From Ramicandelaber brevisporus (Eukaryota > Kickxellomycota > Ramicandelaberales > Ramicandelaberaceae): 15,384 nt of DNA. Location: assembly GCA_025201865.1 (NCBI GenBank), contig MU602675.1:23267-38650 (forward strand), written 5' to 3'. How positions within the stretch are numbered: the stretch's first letter is position 1; the number at the start of each line of letters is the position of its first letter. The position numbers were made by a program, and so were the translations under genes. Below, piece after piece: positions 1 to 10,200 of this stretch. The notes under the pieces are model-generated. The model was given only the letters and a program-made list of their open reading frames with translations. It was not told the DNA's origin and searched no databases.

Positions 1-90
1 GGTGGAGGGAGGAGAAAAGTGAATAGTATCGAGTGTGAAAGTGTGAAGCAGCAGACAGACATTAATAATTCGTTTTTTGGTTTCACTATT

Positions 91-981
91 TTAGAATGCA
101 GCACTTTGACCAAGCTCGTTAAAGTACGGCAATTGCATGGAACGTTTCGCCGAGATACGCTGGCTTGGGTCATATGTCAGCAACTTGTACAGCAAATCGA
201 TACCATCCTCGTCCAAGCCCGAATACACGCTCTCTAGGTTTTGGCCTTCCCAGTTCGGGAAACTTGGCTTGTAGTCCGGCAAGCTTGTAAACCCTGGCCA
301 GAGACGGTCATTCGGCGTGCCCAGCAGACGGAAGATGCGGAAGATTTCGTCAATCTCGGAATCACCGGGGAACATGGGACGGCGGGTGACCATCTCGGCA
401 AAGATGCAGCCAATGCTCCACATGTCCATTCCCGTGCTGTAATGACGAGAGCCCAGCAGAATCTCTGGAGCACGGTACCACAGTGTTACAACCTCGTGGG
501 TATACGTGCGCAGCGGAACGCCAAATGCACGGGCGAGACCAAAGTCTGCCAGCTTGAGAGTGCCGTGCGAGTCGATAAGCAAGTTCTGCGGCTTCAAATC
601 ACGATGAAGCACGCGACGTGCATGACAAAACTGAATGCCCTTGAGCAGCTGATACATGTAGCTCTTGACCTGGCGAGGTGGGATACCAGCATTGCCCACT
701 CGGTCCATGTACTTTTTGAGGTCCATGTCCAGGAACTCAAACACGAGATACAGCTTGGACTCGGCAGAGATGATATCCATCAGCCTGACAATGTTTTCGT
801 GCTTGAGCTCGCGAAGAAGAGAGATTTCGCGGATGGACGTTGAGGGAACTCCTTCGTCGTCCGACTCGAGCTTGATCTTCTTGATGGCTACAACCTCGCC
901 CGTAGACTTCTTGATTGCTTTGGAAACGACGCCATATGTGCCTTCGCCAATCTTTTCGATTCTTGTGTAGTCGTCTGCCAT
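91..981 (-). CDS. CDK1: Cyclin-dependent kinase 1 (Cdc28/cdc2 type)
   Basis: Encodes a 296-residue Ser/Thr kinase that, with cyclins, drives G1/S and G2/M transitions in nucleus and cytoplasm. The kinase fold is complete. The Gly loop is GEGTYGVV, with inhibitory-phosphorylation sites T15/Y16. VAIK carries the catalytic K34; the cyclin-binding helix reads PSTSIRE (46-52); HRDLKPQN carries D128; DFG is at 146-148. The T-loop has CAK site T161, then APE at 171-173. The block [12 protein letters not shown] is typical of CDK1 rather than Pho85 or Cdk7. Length matches the family (about 297). I start at the ATG at 979-981 (MADDY): the frame is open upstream to a TAG near 1160 but holds no other ATG, only a TTG at 996. 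Oddities are Ser for Ala in PSTAIRE and Ser at position 20, where CDK1 usually has Tyr. No intron interrupts it. Family assignment is firm; calling it the main mitotic CDK is inference. Confidence 0.95.
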   Translation of the reverse strand: MADDYTRIEKIGEGTYGVVSKAIKKSTGEVVAIKKIKLESDDEGVPSTSIREISLLRELKHENIVRLMDIISAESKLYLVFEFLDMDLKKYMDRVGNAGIPPRQVKSYMYQLLKGIQFCHARRVLHRDLKPQNLLIDSHGTLKLADFGLARAFGVPLRTYTHEVVTLWYRAPEILLGSRHYSTGMDMWSIGCIFAEMVTRRPMFPGDSEIDEIFRIFRLLGTPNDRLWPGFTSLPDYKPSFPNWEGQNLESVYSGLDEDGIDLLYKLLTYDPSQRISAKRSMQLPYFNELGQSAAF

Positions 982-1559
982 CGTTTTGCTGTACAAGGAT
1001 AGAAGTCTGGCTGTGGTTGCTGTTGCTGTGGTTGCTGCTGCTGCTGCTACTGCTGTCGCTGTTGTTGTTGTTGTAGACTGAGGCGATGACGAGGTTGAAG
1101 TTGCTATCGAAGAGGCAAAAGTTTGGAAGCAAAGAAGTGCTGTGCTGTGTTGTGTTGTGTGCTAAGCTGTGTTTTTGTGTGTGGATCTCAGCAAAGGCCA
1201 AACAAAGCCAAAAAACAAAGCAAACAAAGTGCAAAACAAACAAAGAGATAGGTATCTCACACTGAAAAAAATATTCAGGTTGGAACGAGAGGGATGAATT
1301 GAGAGTAAACAGGTAACCCTCTCTCCCTCTCCCTCTCCCACTAAAAAGAAAGAGAAGATATCCAACTTTTTGGACATTGAGCATGATGGTACTCAAATGG
1401 TGTATACAACATTGTGAGGTATTAAACCAAAATAAGGAATGAACAAACAGACGAACAAACAAACAAACATATAAAAAAATGAAAAAACAAGAAAACAAGA
1501 AAACATAATGCAAGGATGATATAACGGGCTAACGATGGGTGAGGGGGGCAATGCGAGCA
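982..1559. promoter_or_regulatory. Kinase promoter/leader and P450 downstream flank
   Basis: This 578-base spacer separates two minus-strand genes. Near the kinase it has a CAA/CAG tract and T-rich stretches on the transcribed strand. No minus-strand ATG occurs between the kinase start and about 1375, so nearly 400 bases could serve as an uninterrupted leader. A CT-rich block lies at 1319-1341. A TATA-like stretch near 1468-1478 (minus strand) is a weak promoter candidate. No obvious AATAAA signal for the P450 was seen. No gene is supported here. Confidence 0.5.
1011..1073 (-). repeat. CAG/CAA trinucleotide tract in kinase leader
   Basis: On the minus strand this is an interrupted CAA/CAG triplet tract lying 30 to 92 bases upstream of the kinase ATG. 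It is not in a frame that starts with an ATG, so it is more likely leader sequence than polyglutamine coding sequence. In the kinase frame it would read as Thr/Ala. Confidence 0.7.
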
Positions 1560-3197
1560 TTAAGCTTTAATGGGGAAGCGTGGTTCGAAGATGATGTCTG
1601 TGTTCTTTATGGCCAACAGACCCCTGCCTGTTGATATTGGTTTGTAGTCCGGCGATGGCAGTCTCATCTTGTACCGACGAACCATCATCGCTATCACCAC
1701 CTTCTGCTCCAGCAACGACATGCCCATGCCGAGACACTGGCGCACGCCGCCGCCAAATGGAATCCACGACGATGCCACCAGCTTCGAAGACGTAGTGCCG
1801 TCGTCGCCCAAGAACCGCTCGGGCCGGTATTCGAGTGCATCTGGACCCCAGACATCTTTTGACAGGTGAATGTTCCGGCTGCTGATACCTACTTGTGTGC
1901 CTTTGGGGAAGACGAGACCTGGTGTCATCTCCATATCCTCTGTGAGAATACGGTTGCCGATTTGGGCAGCTGGCGGGTACATGCGTGTCGTTTCCTTGAT
2001 GACTGCAAACAGATATGGCATCTGCTTCAGGTCTTCATGAGTTGGAATCGCATCTGGGTTATCGGTGCCAAGAACAGCGTCAACCTCCTCACGCAACTTG
2101 TCTTGGACATCCTGGTGCTGCGCAATCATGAACATTGCCGATGACAGTGCGTTACTAGTCGTATCGTGACCAGCCAGCGTGAACACAAAGAACGAGCTGC
2201 GCAGCGACTGGCTGTCAAAAAGTGCCTTCTCGATCACGTTACCATTGGCGTCAACCTTGTCTTCGCTGGCAATCAACAGATGCTGGATCAAGTCCATGTG
2301 AGTTTCTGCCTCATCAAACTTGCCTTGGCGACGCAGCTCATCCATCTCCTCCCGCTTCTTGACTACAACCTCCATCATTGTATCGATAAACTGGCTGGCA
2401 TCGTGACGGAGCTTGTTGCGCGGGAAAACCTTCTCAATCCAAGGGAACGCAAAGTACAGCGGATTGAACAGCTGGCGCATGACTGTGTTGTAGCGAGTAA
2501 CCATTTCACCGCCAGGCTTGGAGAGAGCTTGGAAGTCGTAGCCAAACAGAGCTTTGCCCAGCATGTCGAGCGTCAGCTGCTGCAGGTATTCGTTCATGTG
2601 AATGACGGTCTGAGTGCTCTGGGGTGACTCGGCCTGATCGCGCTCAATGAGCCTGCACAGCTCCAGGGCAGAGTTGCCAAAAATCGTGAGATCAAACGAG
2701 CGCTTGAACGGAGGGTTGGATGCGTGACGATGAGCGCGCCATTCGTCACCAGTTGGCAGCGACGCGATGTTCTTGCCAAACAGTTGCGAAGAAGCCAGAT
2801 ACGGATACTTGCGAGCTATTTCAATCTTGTTGACGGCGCGATGGTTTGACAGCAGCTTTTGCGCCAGAGCGGGGGTGTTGACCATGACGATCCAGTTGCC
2901 AAGGATGAAGAGGCGATGCATCGGGCTGTCCTTGATGTCCGAGGCAAAGAATGCACTTTGCTCGTCATAAGAATAGCGACGAACTTGTGCCCATATAAAC
3001 TTCCACAGCGGGACGGATGGCAAGTGGGCAATGTGCTTGGGTGGGACCGTGAGGCTGCGCAGGACCAGACAGAGGCCGATAAAGATGGCGGCAACGAGTG
3101 AGGTGACTGGATGCGTGACGAGCAGTCCCTTGGCACCTGCCACCAGTGAGAGCGCCACCGGTGTGGTAGAATTGTGGAATGCAGCAAATGCCGACAT
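1560..3197 (-). CDS. Cytochrome P450 monooxygenase, membrane-anchored
   Basis: Encodes a 545-residue heme-thiolate monooxygenase, expected to sit on the ER membrane and take electrons from NADPH-P450 reductase. A hydrophobic anchor lies at about 32-50, followed by a proline-containing hinge (VPP). P450 hallmarks come in the right order: helix C WRAHR (153-157), helix I AGHDTT (342-347, oxygen activation), helix K ETTR (402-405, the ExxR motif), PERF (459-462), and the heme loop FGGGVRQCLG (481-490) with ligand Cys488. All key residues are present, so an active enzyme is expected. The ATG at 3195-3197 puts the anchor in the usual place. The long-chain eukaryotic layout recalls the CYP3/CYP4-like microsomal clan, but I cannot assign a CYP family or substrate. 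No biosynthetic neighbours are visible. The coding region is intronless, and an upstream ORF ends two bases before this ATG. Confidence 0.96.
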   Translation of the reverse strand: MSAFAAFHNSTTPVALSLVAGAKGLLVTHPVTSLVAAIFIGLCLVLRSLTVPPKHIAHLPSVPLWKFIWAQVRRYSYDEQSAFFASDIKDSPMHRLFILGNWIVMVNTPALAQKLLSNHRAVNKIEIARKYPYLASSQLFGKNIASLPTGDEWRAHRHASNPPFKRSFDLTIFGNSALELCRLIERDQAESPQSTQTVIHMNEYLQQLTLDMLGKALFGYDFQALSKPGGEMVTRYNTVMRQLFNPLYFAFPWIEKVFPRNKLRHDASQFIDTMMEVVVKKREEMDELRRQGKFDEAETHMDLIQHLLIASEDKVDANGNVIEKALFDSQSLRSSFFVFTLAGHDTTSNALSSAMFMIAQHQDVQDKLREEVDAVLGTDNPDAIPTHEDLKQMPYLFAVIKETTRMYPPAAQIGNRILTEDMEMTPGLVFPKGTQVGISSRNIHLSKDVWGPDALEYRPERFLGDDGTTSSKLVASSWIPFGGGVRQCLGMGMSLLEQKVVIAMMVRRYKMRLPSPDYKPISTGRGLLAIKNTDIIFEPRFPIKA

Positions 3198-3199
3198 TG

Positions 3200-3403
3200 C
3201 TATCGTAAAGAAATAAAAAGAGATAAAAAGTAGATAATTTGGTGAAGTCTACAAGTGAGTTGTTTGGATGGTGAAGATATGTTAGTATGAAGTGCTGACG
3301 AAAGCAAGGAGCGTATCGAAGGTTGGTGTGCTGTGAAGCAGGGTATTTCTAGCCCGGAGCGCTGCCACCGACACCTTGATTGATTGACTTGGATGCACTC
3401 CAT
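3200..3403 (-). promoter_or_regulatory. Candidate upstream ORF in P450 leader
   Basis: A 67-codon ORF begins at the ATG at 3401-3403 and ends with TAG at 3200-3202, leaving only the bases CA before the P450 ATG. The peptide resembles no family I recognise and is probably not a functional protein. If the mRNA starts upstream of 3403, translation of this ORF would leave almost no room for reinitiation and would restrain P450 synthesis. It matters only if it lies in the mature mRNA; a leader intron could remove most of it. Confidence 0.35.
3249..3287 (-). other. Intron 3' end signals in P450 leader (candidate)
   Basis: On the minus strand a perfect TACTAAC branch-point sequence (3281-3287) is followed about 30 bases later by CACTTGTAG (3249-3257), a plausible acceptor, all upstream of the P450 ATG. 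No convincing donor was found between 3290 and 3560; weak options are GTGAGA near 3470 and GTAAAG near 3520. This is suggestive only. Confidence 0.25.
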
Positions 3404-3599
3404 CAGAGAAAGAAAGAGTGGGAGAGAGGGAGAGAGAAAATGGGAGAGAACGAGAATCAAAATGAGAGTGTCTCACACTCAATCCACAGGCAGAATCCTC
3501 TCAGTCCGGCCGAACCTTTACGCCGACTGACACAACCCGACTAAACCAATATACCCTACATGCTCAAAAGTAAAAAAAAAACCACGTTGCCACTCGGGT

Positions 3600-3680
3600 G
3601 CTGCGCACGTACACTACGAATATTACTGCGGGTGACCTTCCATCCCGCTTTCGTAAGCGGTGCCAGATCGGCTGCGCACG
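3600..3680. other. GC-rich island with hairpin and TGCGCA repeats
   Basis: Two direct copies of GCTGCGCACG (3600-3609 and 3671-3680) bracket an 81-base GC-richer segment in an otherwise AT-rich spacer; a third, inverted core copy lies at 3759-3766. Inside is a perfect 6-bp stem, CCGCTT/AAGCGG, with a four-base loop (3645-3660). A competing GCGGG/CCCGC stem lies at about 3628-3648. It could be a cluster of palindromic protein-binding sites or a small structured RNA. No known RNA family was recognised. Confidence 0.35.
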
Positions 3681-3790
3681 CAAAAACTATTGTTAATTAA
3701 GTGCAACATTCATTTTCGCGTCAATCAAAGAGAGAATGAAAGAAGGAAGTAAAAAAGTGTGCGCAGTCAACTATTTTACCGGTTGGTATC

Positions 3791-3798
3791 TGACGTCA
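3791..3798. promoter_or_regulatory. Perfect CRE site TGACGTCA
   Basis: The 8-bp palindrome TGACGTCA is the optimal site for ATF/CREB-type bZIP factors, used in fungi for stress and nutrient responses. It lies about 600 bases upstream of the P450 start and 420 bases beyond the RhoGAP stop, so it would belong to the P450 if it acts as a promoter element. A single 8-mer can occur by chance. Confidence 0.35.
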
Positions 3799-3837
3799 AA
3801 GTTGCATACATTCTTGGCATTAGCTTCTTGTTTATAT

Positions 3838-3843
3838 TTTATT
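3838..3843 (-). terminator. Possible poly(A) signal AATAAA for RhoGAP gene
   Basis: AATAAA occurs on the minus strand about 370 bases past the RhoGAP stop, within a T/A-rich stretch (3831-3850) of the kind that flanks fungal cleavage sites. No closer AATAAA was seen after the stop. The placement is tentative because fungal poly(A) signals are degenerate. Confidence 0.3.
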
Positions 3844-4214
3844 TTTATCTTTCAGCTTTTAAAATGATGGCCGTCTTACAAGTCATAAACGGATTGATTT
3901 AGTGTCATATGAACTCGGAAGCCAGTCACAGTAAGATATTGCGACAAAGATAAACATTGCAATATTCAGTTGATGATACCAGTGAAGGTGAACAAAGGCT
4001 GTTGTTGGCAGTGCCAATTCGTTCTAACTGTGCTGATTATAATGACTATTAGTTAATTAAGTAGGTGAAAAGTTATTGAGTAAAAAATAGAGAGGTAAAA
4101 GAAATGAAAAGGGAAATGGCAGTAATTATGGATCAAAGAAGTGGGAGGAAAGGCGGGTAAAATAGAGGTAGATGAGTTGTTTGATTATCTTGAAAATAGA
4201 CGTAGTGCTGGATA

Positions 4215-7200
4215 TTACTGTTGCTGCATTGGAGATGCCGAGCGATTGTGGTGCATGTGAGATGAAGTGAAGCTGCGCAGAGAGACTGCGTCGTTTCCAC
4301 TATCAATGGTACCATCTTGAGAAGGCTGATGTTGATGTCCTCCGCCGCCTTGCTGCTGTTGCTGAGTGTTTGGATCTTCTTCGACATCAAATAGCCAGTG
4401 GTACTGAAGAATCAAGTTCTTGACAACAGTCTGCTGCTGTCCAATGTGAGACATGGCCGCCAATGCCGCAAGCGGGTCATTTGGCGGAGGCTGGAGCAGA
4501 GTCGGGCCAAAGACAATGGCCAGGTTAGTGCTGAACATGTTGTTGACATCTTCGTAATCGGTAACCTTCTCGAGATGCTCAATGACACGGCGCAGCACAA
4601 TGTAGTTGGGACGCGGCAGAGCGTGCACAAGATCCTTGATGGCCCACAGCCGCTCGTCGTAGTCCTCAATGGACACAGCCTTGATAAAGGCGTCGTACAG
4701 ATTGTGGGTGAGAAGAGGCTCGGGCATTTCGCGAAGGAAGAGCTTGACCGCGCCACCAACAATGTTAATGTCAGAGAATTCACTGTTGCGGCCCATGTCA
4801 AAGTCGCGCTGACCGCTGTCAAACGTGGAGCGGAGACGAGACACGCCAGCACCGGAGCCTGGAACGCGATAGAGACCAACTTCTGTGAGACCGCGAGCCT
4901 CAATTTCAGAGAGGCAGCGCTCGAGAACATGCGGAATGTTGTCGCTCTCACCAACAAGACGAGCCAAATCAACGCCAAAGACGCGAGTAGCAGCATTCTG
5001 GACATCAGCAGGACCGCCGCGACGAGAGCTTGCAGACGGCAAAGACGGAGCAGCGCTGGCTGCTGCGGCCGCGGCATCGTCCATGTAGAATGTCTTGCGA
5101 CGCTGAGCAGCCTCGTGAGCGGCAGCACGAATAGCCTCAATCCAGGCATTCAAGTCCATAGCATCAGTGGCACTGAGCACATATTGGCCACCTTCCTCGG
5201 TTGTGATGCGGAACAGGTGTGTATGTTTACCAGACTTGCTCTCCGACTGGCACTTGGAGCTCACCAGGTTGATGACCAGCGCCGGCTTGCCCTGTGGAGC
5301 AGGCTTGGCGGCAGGTGAGCCAGAGCTGTTCGCTGCCCCGCTACCAGAAGAGTTAGAAGAGCCTTCAGCAGGGCCACGATCGCTCGATAGAGACATGCGA
5401 CCTTGCACAGCGGAGGCCACTTGCTCAAGACGGGACTTGGCAGAGCGACCGGAGGAGCGAATCGAGCCATCGGCGCCTTGAAGAGTTGAGCCAGATGCAA
5501 GGTTGTTGACATCGTCATAGGTCTTGCCACGGCGCTGTCTCGCTTGCTCAATGGCGCGCTTCTGAGCAGCCAACTCGCGCTCACGCATGTCGTTAACCAG
5601 CTGAGTGTACTCTCGAGCTTCACGACGGAGGCGGTCGGTTTCTTCGGCAATCAAGCGGAAGAAGATACGAGCGCGTGGAGCATTGGCGTTGGATTGATGC
5701 TGGTGGTGGCGAGAGCCGTGATTGACAGTGCCAGATTCATGGGCGGCAATCTGCTTGAGCTGAGCAAATGGAATCGATGGGATTGATGCCAAGAATGTGT
5801 GTGGATCAGACTGGTCAGGACGGACATCGCCGCCATAGTGACCAATAGAGCCCAGTGGCACTGCGGTGGCTGGAGAGTAGCGTGCGACGGCCTGGGCACG
5901 AGCAACATCGCAGAAGTGAGAGCAGACAGCCAACAAAAGAGTTTCACGAGTGCGCTTCTCCATATTGATGAACGCTGGACGCGGAAGTTGCTGTTGCTGT
6001 TGCTGTTGCTGTTGTTGCTGTTGCTGCTGATGGCGGTGACGAGAGCCGCTGGATACATTATGTGGATCATCAGTTACAAAGCTGATCAAAGTAGATAGGA
6101 GCCATCCGATGCAAGGCATAATTGTAACTGGCTTTGACCACAGCTTTTGTTGAACGTGCTCAAGCTGGGGCTGGCTCAAATGCTTCACCATTTGAGAGGA
6201 TGGATGAGGTCTCGTGGCATTGGTTTTGCGTAGCAATGACTCCAGCGTTTCAACAGTCAACTCGTACATTCTTGCAACTTCCTCCCACGCACGCGTAAAC
6301 AGTCTGCACTCAGGTGACACCAAGGCCGAGGCAATTGCAGATTCCACAAAGCTGTGCACATAGAGGAAATCAGGATGAGCACGATCATCGTTGATGCCCA
6401 GCAAGGCCATCTGCTCAGCGGCAACCGTCATCACAGTAGGCGTAATCATAAAGAATCGAGGAACGTCAAACTGTGGCTGAGAGTCGCTCTGGGAAGTAAA
6501 GGTAATGTTCTGATAGCGAGATAAGAACACAATGTCAATCAAATTGCAGATGCGACGAGCACGTTCCATTGTTGCCTGAGAAGTGTGAACTGGTCTGGTA
6601 ACTTGATGAATCGTCCACTGTCTGATTGCACGATGCAGCTCAACGAGACTCTGAATGCTGCCTGGAAGACTGCGGATCAATGGCTGTTCGCCAACTGTTG
6701 ATGAGGTAATATTACTGGCGCCACGGATTGACCCATCGCCAGCAGCAGCACCAGCAGACTGCAGTGTAAGTTCAGGACGAACTCTGGTAGTCTCAAGAAG
6801 AGTGCAAATGTCAGAGAGTACAATTTCATCTTCAGGGAGAGAGGCTGCACCGAGAGCACCAATTGGACCGAGATCATAGCCAGCGGCTTTACCGGATGTC
6901 TGGTTGACAGCAGAGCGGCCGGATGAACTTGAGCCATAGGACGACTGTTTACGAGTGGCACTCAAGTGGTGGTGATGGCCATACCAGCCAATGGGATGAG
7001 TAGACTGCACCTCAAACAGAGCATAGGTGGCAGTCCAATCTTCAGGGTCAACGTGAGCATATCTGGCTGCAGCCAAGTCATTCAGCAGCGTGAGTACAAG
7101 AACTGGTGGATGCAAATCAATGTCTGGAACAATACTGACAGGTGCTGACGCACTATCATTATTGCTGTTGTTATTGCTACTGTCCTCGTTAATATCTTCA

Positions 7201-10200
7201 TCAGCGGCCAAGAGTGGATGGGGAGGAACAGGCACAGCGAGAGATCTGACTAGATTCCATTTGGCAGATGCAGCAATTAAAGCGCTCAAATGAGATGGAG
7301 CCAAATTAGCAGCAGAGTGCTCATCATCCTCAAAGTCAACAATGGCCGCGTCATTGGGTGAATCAGAAAAGAGTGGCTGAGTGTTGCCATTTGTGACTGC
7401 ATCAATGAATGGCTGTAGCAGAGCGATCGCTTCGTTGACAAAATGAACGTCAGAGTGGAAATCATCCAGCTGAGTACTGAACCACATTGACATTGTTCTG
7501 CAGACTTCTCTGGCGCAATCCTCATATTCATACGAGTCTTTGCTGTGAATGTCCAACAATTCCTTTAATGAGGATAATACTTGGCGAGGAGTGGTAAATG
7601 AGTGGAAGGTAGAAATGAACAATCGTCTAAATGCAGCCACGTCAAACAGCATGTTTGCAGGTTCACCACCCATCATTGGGACATCTCCATTAGACAGTCT
7701 TAAATTGGACACATCGTCTCTCAATCCACGGACCATTAATCTAACCAATGTTGATACATCTGATGCTGAGTTAACTGTAACTATAACTGCTCCTCTGCTG
7801 CTGTTAACATCAAACAGCTCTTTGCTCATATCATCCATGCTAACAATCTTTTGGACTCTCAACGTCATTTTATTATCAACACTGTATAATACTGATTTAC
7901 GTGTCAGTCCTTCGTTGGCCAGTTGAGGAGATGTTTGTGACTGATCAAATAGCATGCCATTGACATCATTATTATTGCTAAATGGCTGTGCACTTGATCT
8001 TCTAATTTTAGTGTTGTTACTATTAGTGCCATTGTTAATAGAGCCAGTGTTACTTCCCAGCATACTCTGAGTTGACAATCTAGGTCTAATGCTGCCTCCT
8101 CCTTCATTTCTTCCAATCTGGAAGGATGATCTGGATGATGATGACGATGAAAGTGGAGATCCTCCAGTGAGTGCAGCCAATGCTGCATCAATTCCACCAT
8201 CAGATATTGGCTTAACCCACTGGAGTAAACTGGAACTAATTATAACATCTGGCATACTCAGAGGGAGAGTGGTTGATGGAGTAGATGCCGCATTTCCACG
8301 CAGATTCAGCTGAGAGTGAGAGTGAGAGTGAGATTGAGATTGAGATTGAGATTTACTTTCAATTTCCACCAGTTTTTGCAACTTGGCCAGTGGAGGAGGC
8401 TCATACTTGAGAGATAACTGGAATAATTGGCGTGGATCGTGAACATATGACGCATCTCCAACTTGAGAGTTATTCTGTGTCAAATACATAAAGAACTGTT
8501 GTAATCCAGAATGTCTATCAAACGATGATAATCCAAGCTTACTACTATTGTTGCTATTGTTGACATTGCTATTGCTATTGCTAGTGGATGAGTAGATACC
8601 ATTTGATGCCAAATTATAGAGTTTAGTAATTTTACTAAAGTTAACAGATGAACTCTCACTGTTTGGTGTTTCATTTCCTGAAGCTGAAGTTGAGATAAAC
8701 GTTGGATTATTTCTCTCAACCAATTCCATTGCAAATCTAATTCCTCCAAAGTACACTACATGCTCAATGTTGCTATTGTTAGTGTTAGACTTGTTTTGTA
8801 ATTGCTGATTATCGCCAATAAACAAATCATTATCATTGTTCAGAACCAAAGGTAACAAGTCATCGTTGGATCGAATGATTTCTGATCTGAATGCGCCAAT
8901 TTGACCAATCACGCGAGGTGCCCATTCATCAGTGACCAAGTTGCGTAATTTGGCATCAACCAAGCGCCACGTCTCTCTCAATCGAACCATACCAGGCGAA
9001 CAGATGGCAATGGCAATAGCACTCCAGCCCACTGCATCGCCCAGCTCTTCACACGCTTGGCCAACCTCAATCCAGTGGGAGAGCAAATTGGCTCTTTTGC
9101 GCATTCTGTGAAGTGGGAGCTCAGATGACAAGTGATAGAATACCAATCTAGTCAGGAAGTGCACAGAACTAGCTGATGATGTTGATGGATGTGCAAACAA
9201 TGGTGAATAGAGTAAGCAGCGTCTGCGTGCTCTAATAATAGATGCTCTTTTATCCACACTGTCGGCTGAGCAATCCTCGGCAGATGGAATCGAGTCAAAC
9301 TTATCAACATTCACTTCATCAGTTAGCTTGACACTATATTTGTTACTAGACTCACTCTCCACCGCATCCTCTTCGTCATCATCCAATTCTTCCTGATTAA
9401 TTGCTCGCATTAAGTGAACAAATCTTCTGACATTACTGGCACCTCCATTTAAGGCAGATCGCTCTCTGTGGAACACGTGAATTTGTTGAGCAAATAACAT
9501 TGGAGGAATTCTAGTAAATGTGGCAGGCAGCAATCCAGTTTTATTTAATCTACTCAAGTCCAGATTTTGCAGCACCTGATATTGCTCCAATAATGATACT
9601 CTCGGTCTGCCATCTGGATGATGCGATGATTCTGAGGATACCTGGTGGACAGCCTTTAGTCTATTGGACATCTCTCCATTGTATCTACTAACTGATGCTG
9701 CCAATGCCAAATGAATAGTGGGTGCAACCATTGGCTGAACGCGTGCAATCAATGTATCCACAAGACGTCTCAATAACACCATAACTGGACTCTCTTGCTG
9801 ATGATCAGCCAATGGCGAGTCAGATTGAGATTGAGGAACCAAATCAGCCACACCAACCTTGCTCCATGTTCTAATAATATCAGCAATATTATTGATATAC
9901 TGCTTATGATTAGATTCTTCAGGATTAACAATCGAGGCACATCTCTCCAGTTCACGCACCACATCTTCCTGACCAGCAAATAGCGGATACATGGATATAA
10001 ACTGAGCAACGAGTGGATACGACTTTTGCTCTGAAGAACTGTAGCACGTTTGGAATATCATCTCATGCACCAATGCAGCTACAGTGCCTCCAGTTACATG
10101 CGTTCCATCTGAAGATGTAATCAGTTCTGGATGGCGGCTCACTCCCCAAAACATTCTTCTTCTTGAGTTTGCACCCGAACTGCTGCCATGCGATACCAAT

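Larger units (their letters stand above)
3198..4214. promoter_or_regulatory. P450 promoter/leader and RhoGAP 3' flank
   Basis: This 1017-base spacer lies between two tandem minus-strand genes. The part next to the P450 (3198-3480) is pyrimidine-rich on the transcribed strand and carries an upstream ORF. From about 3480 to 3685 it is GC-richer, with short hairpins and repeated TGCGCA sites. From 3686 to 4214 it is AT-rich, with a perfect CRE (3791-3798), a possible poly(A) signal, and two copies of a TTAATTAA-containing repeat. No ORF of credible length or recognisable product was seen, nor any tRNA (no B-box) or 5S rRNA. Confidence 0.5.

Noticed and set aside
241-843. A 200-codon plus-strand open frame opposite the kinase
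   Set aside because: It is the antisense shadow of a well-conserved kinase and encodes nothing recognisable.
982-996. Kinase start at the upstream TTG (five extra residues)
   Set aside because: The in-frame ATG at 979-981 gives the standard CDK1 N-terminus, and eukaryotic TTG starts are rare.
737-1513. A 258-codon minus-strand open frame overlapping the kinase start
   Set aside because: Its 3' part is the kinase gene in another frame and the rest is translated simple repeats (Asn/Ser runs from CAA/CAG and T-rich DNA). No family resemblance.
1560-3197. The P450 as part of a secondary-metabolite cluster
   Set aside because: Neighbours are a cell-cycle kinase and a RhoGAP. No synthase, transferase, transporter or cluster regulator is in the window.
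3550-3690. A tRNA or 5S rRNA gene in the GC-rich island
   Set aside because: There is no GGTTCGANNCC B-box and no cloverleaf. A short GGGTGACC similarity to 5S rRNA is too limited.
4398-5318. A 306-codon plus-strand open frame opposite the RhoGAP domain
   Set aside because: The minus strand here encodes the conserved PH/RhoGAP domains. The open antisense frame is a by-product of GC-rich codon use, with no recognisable product.
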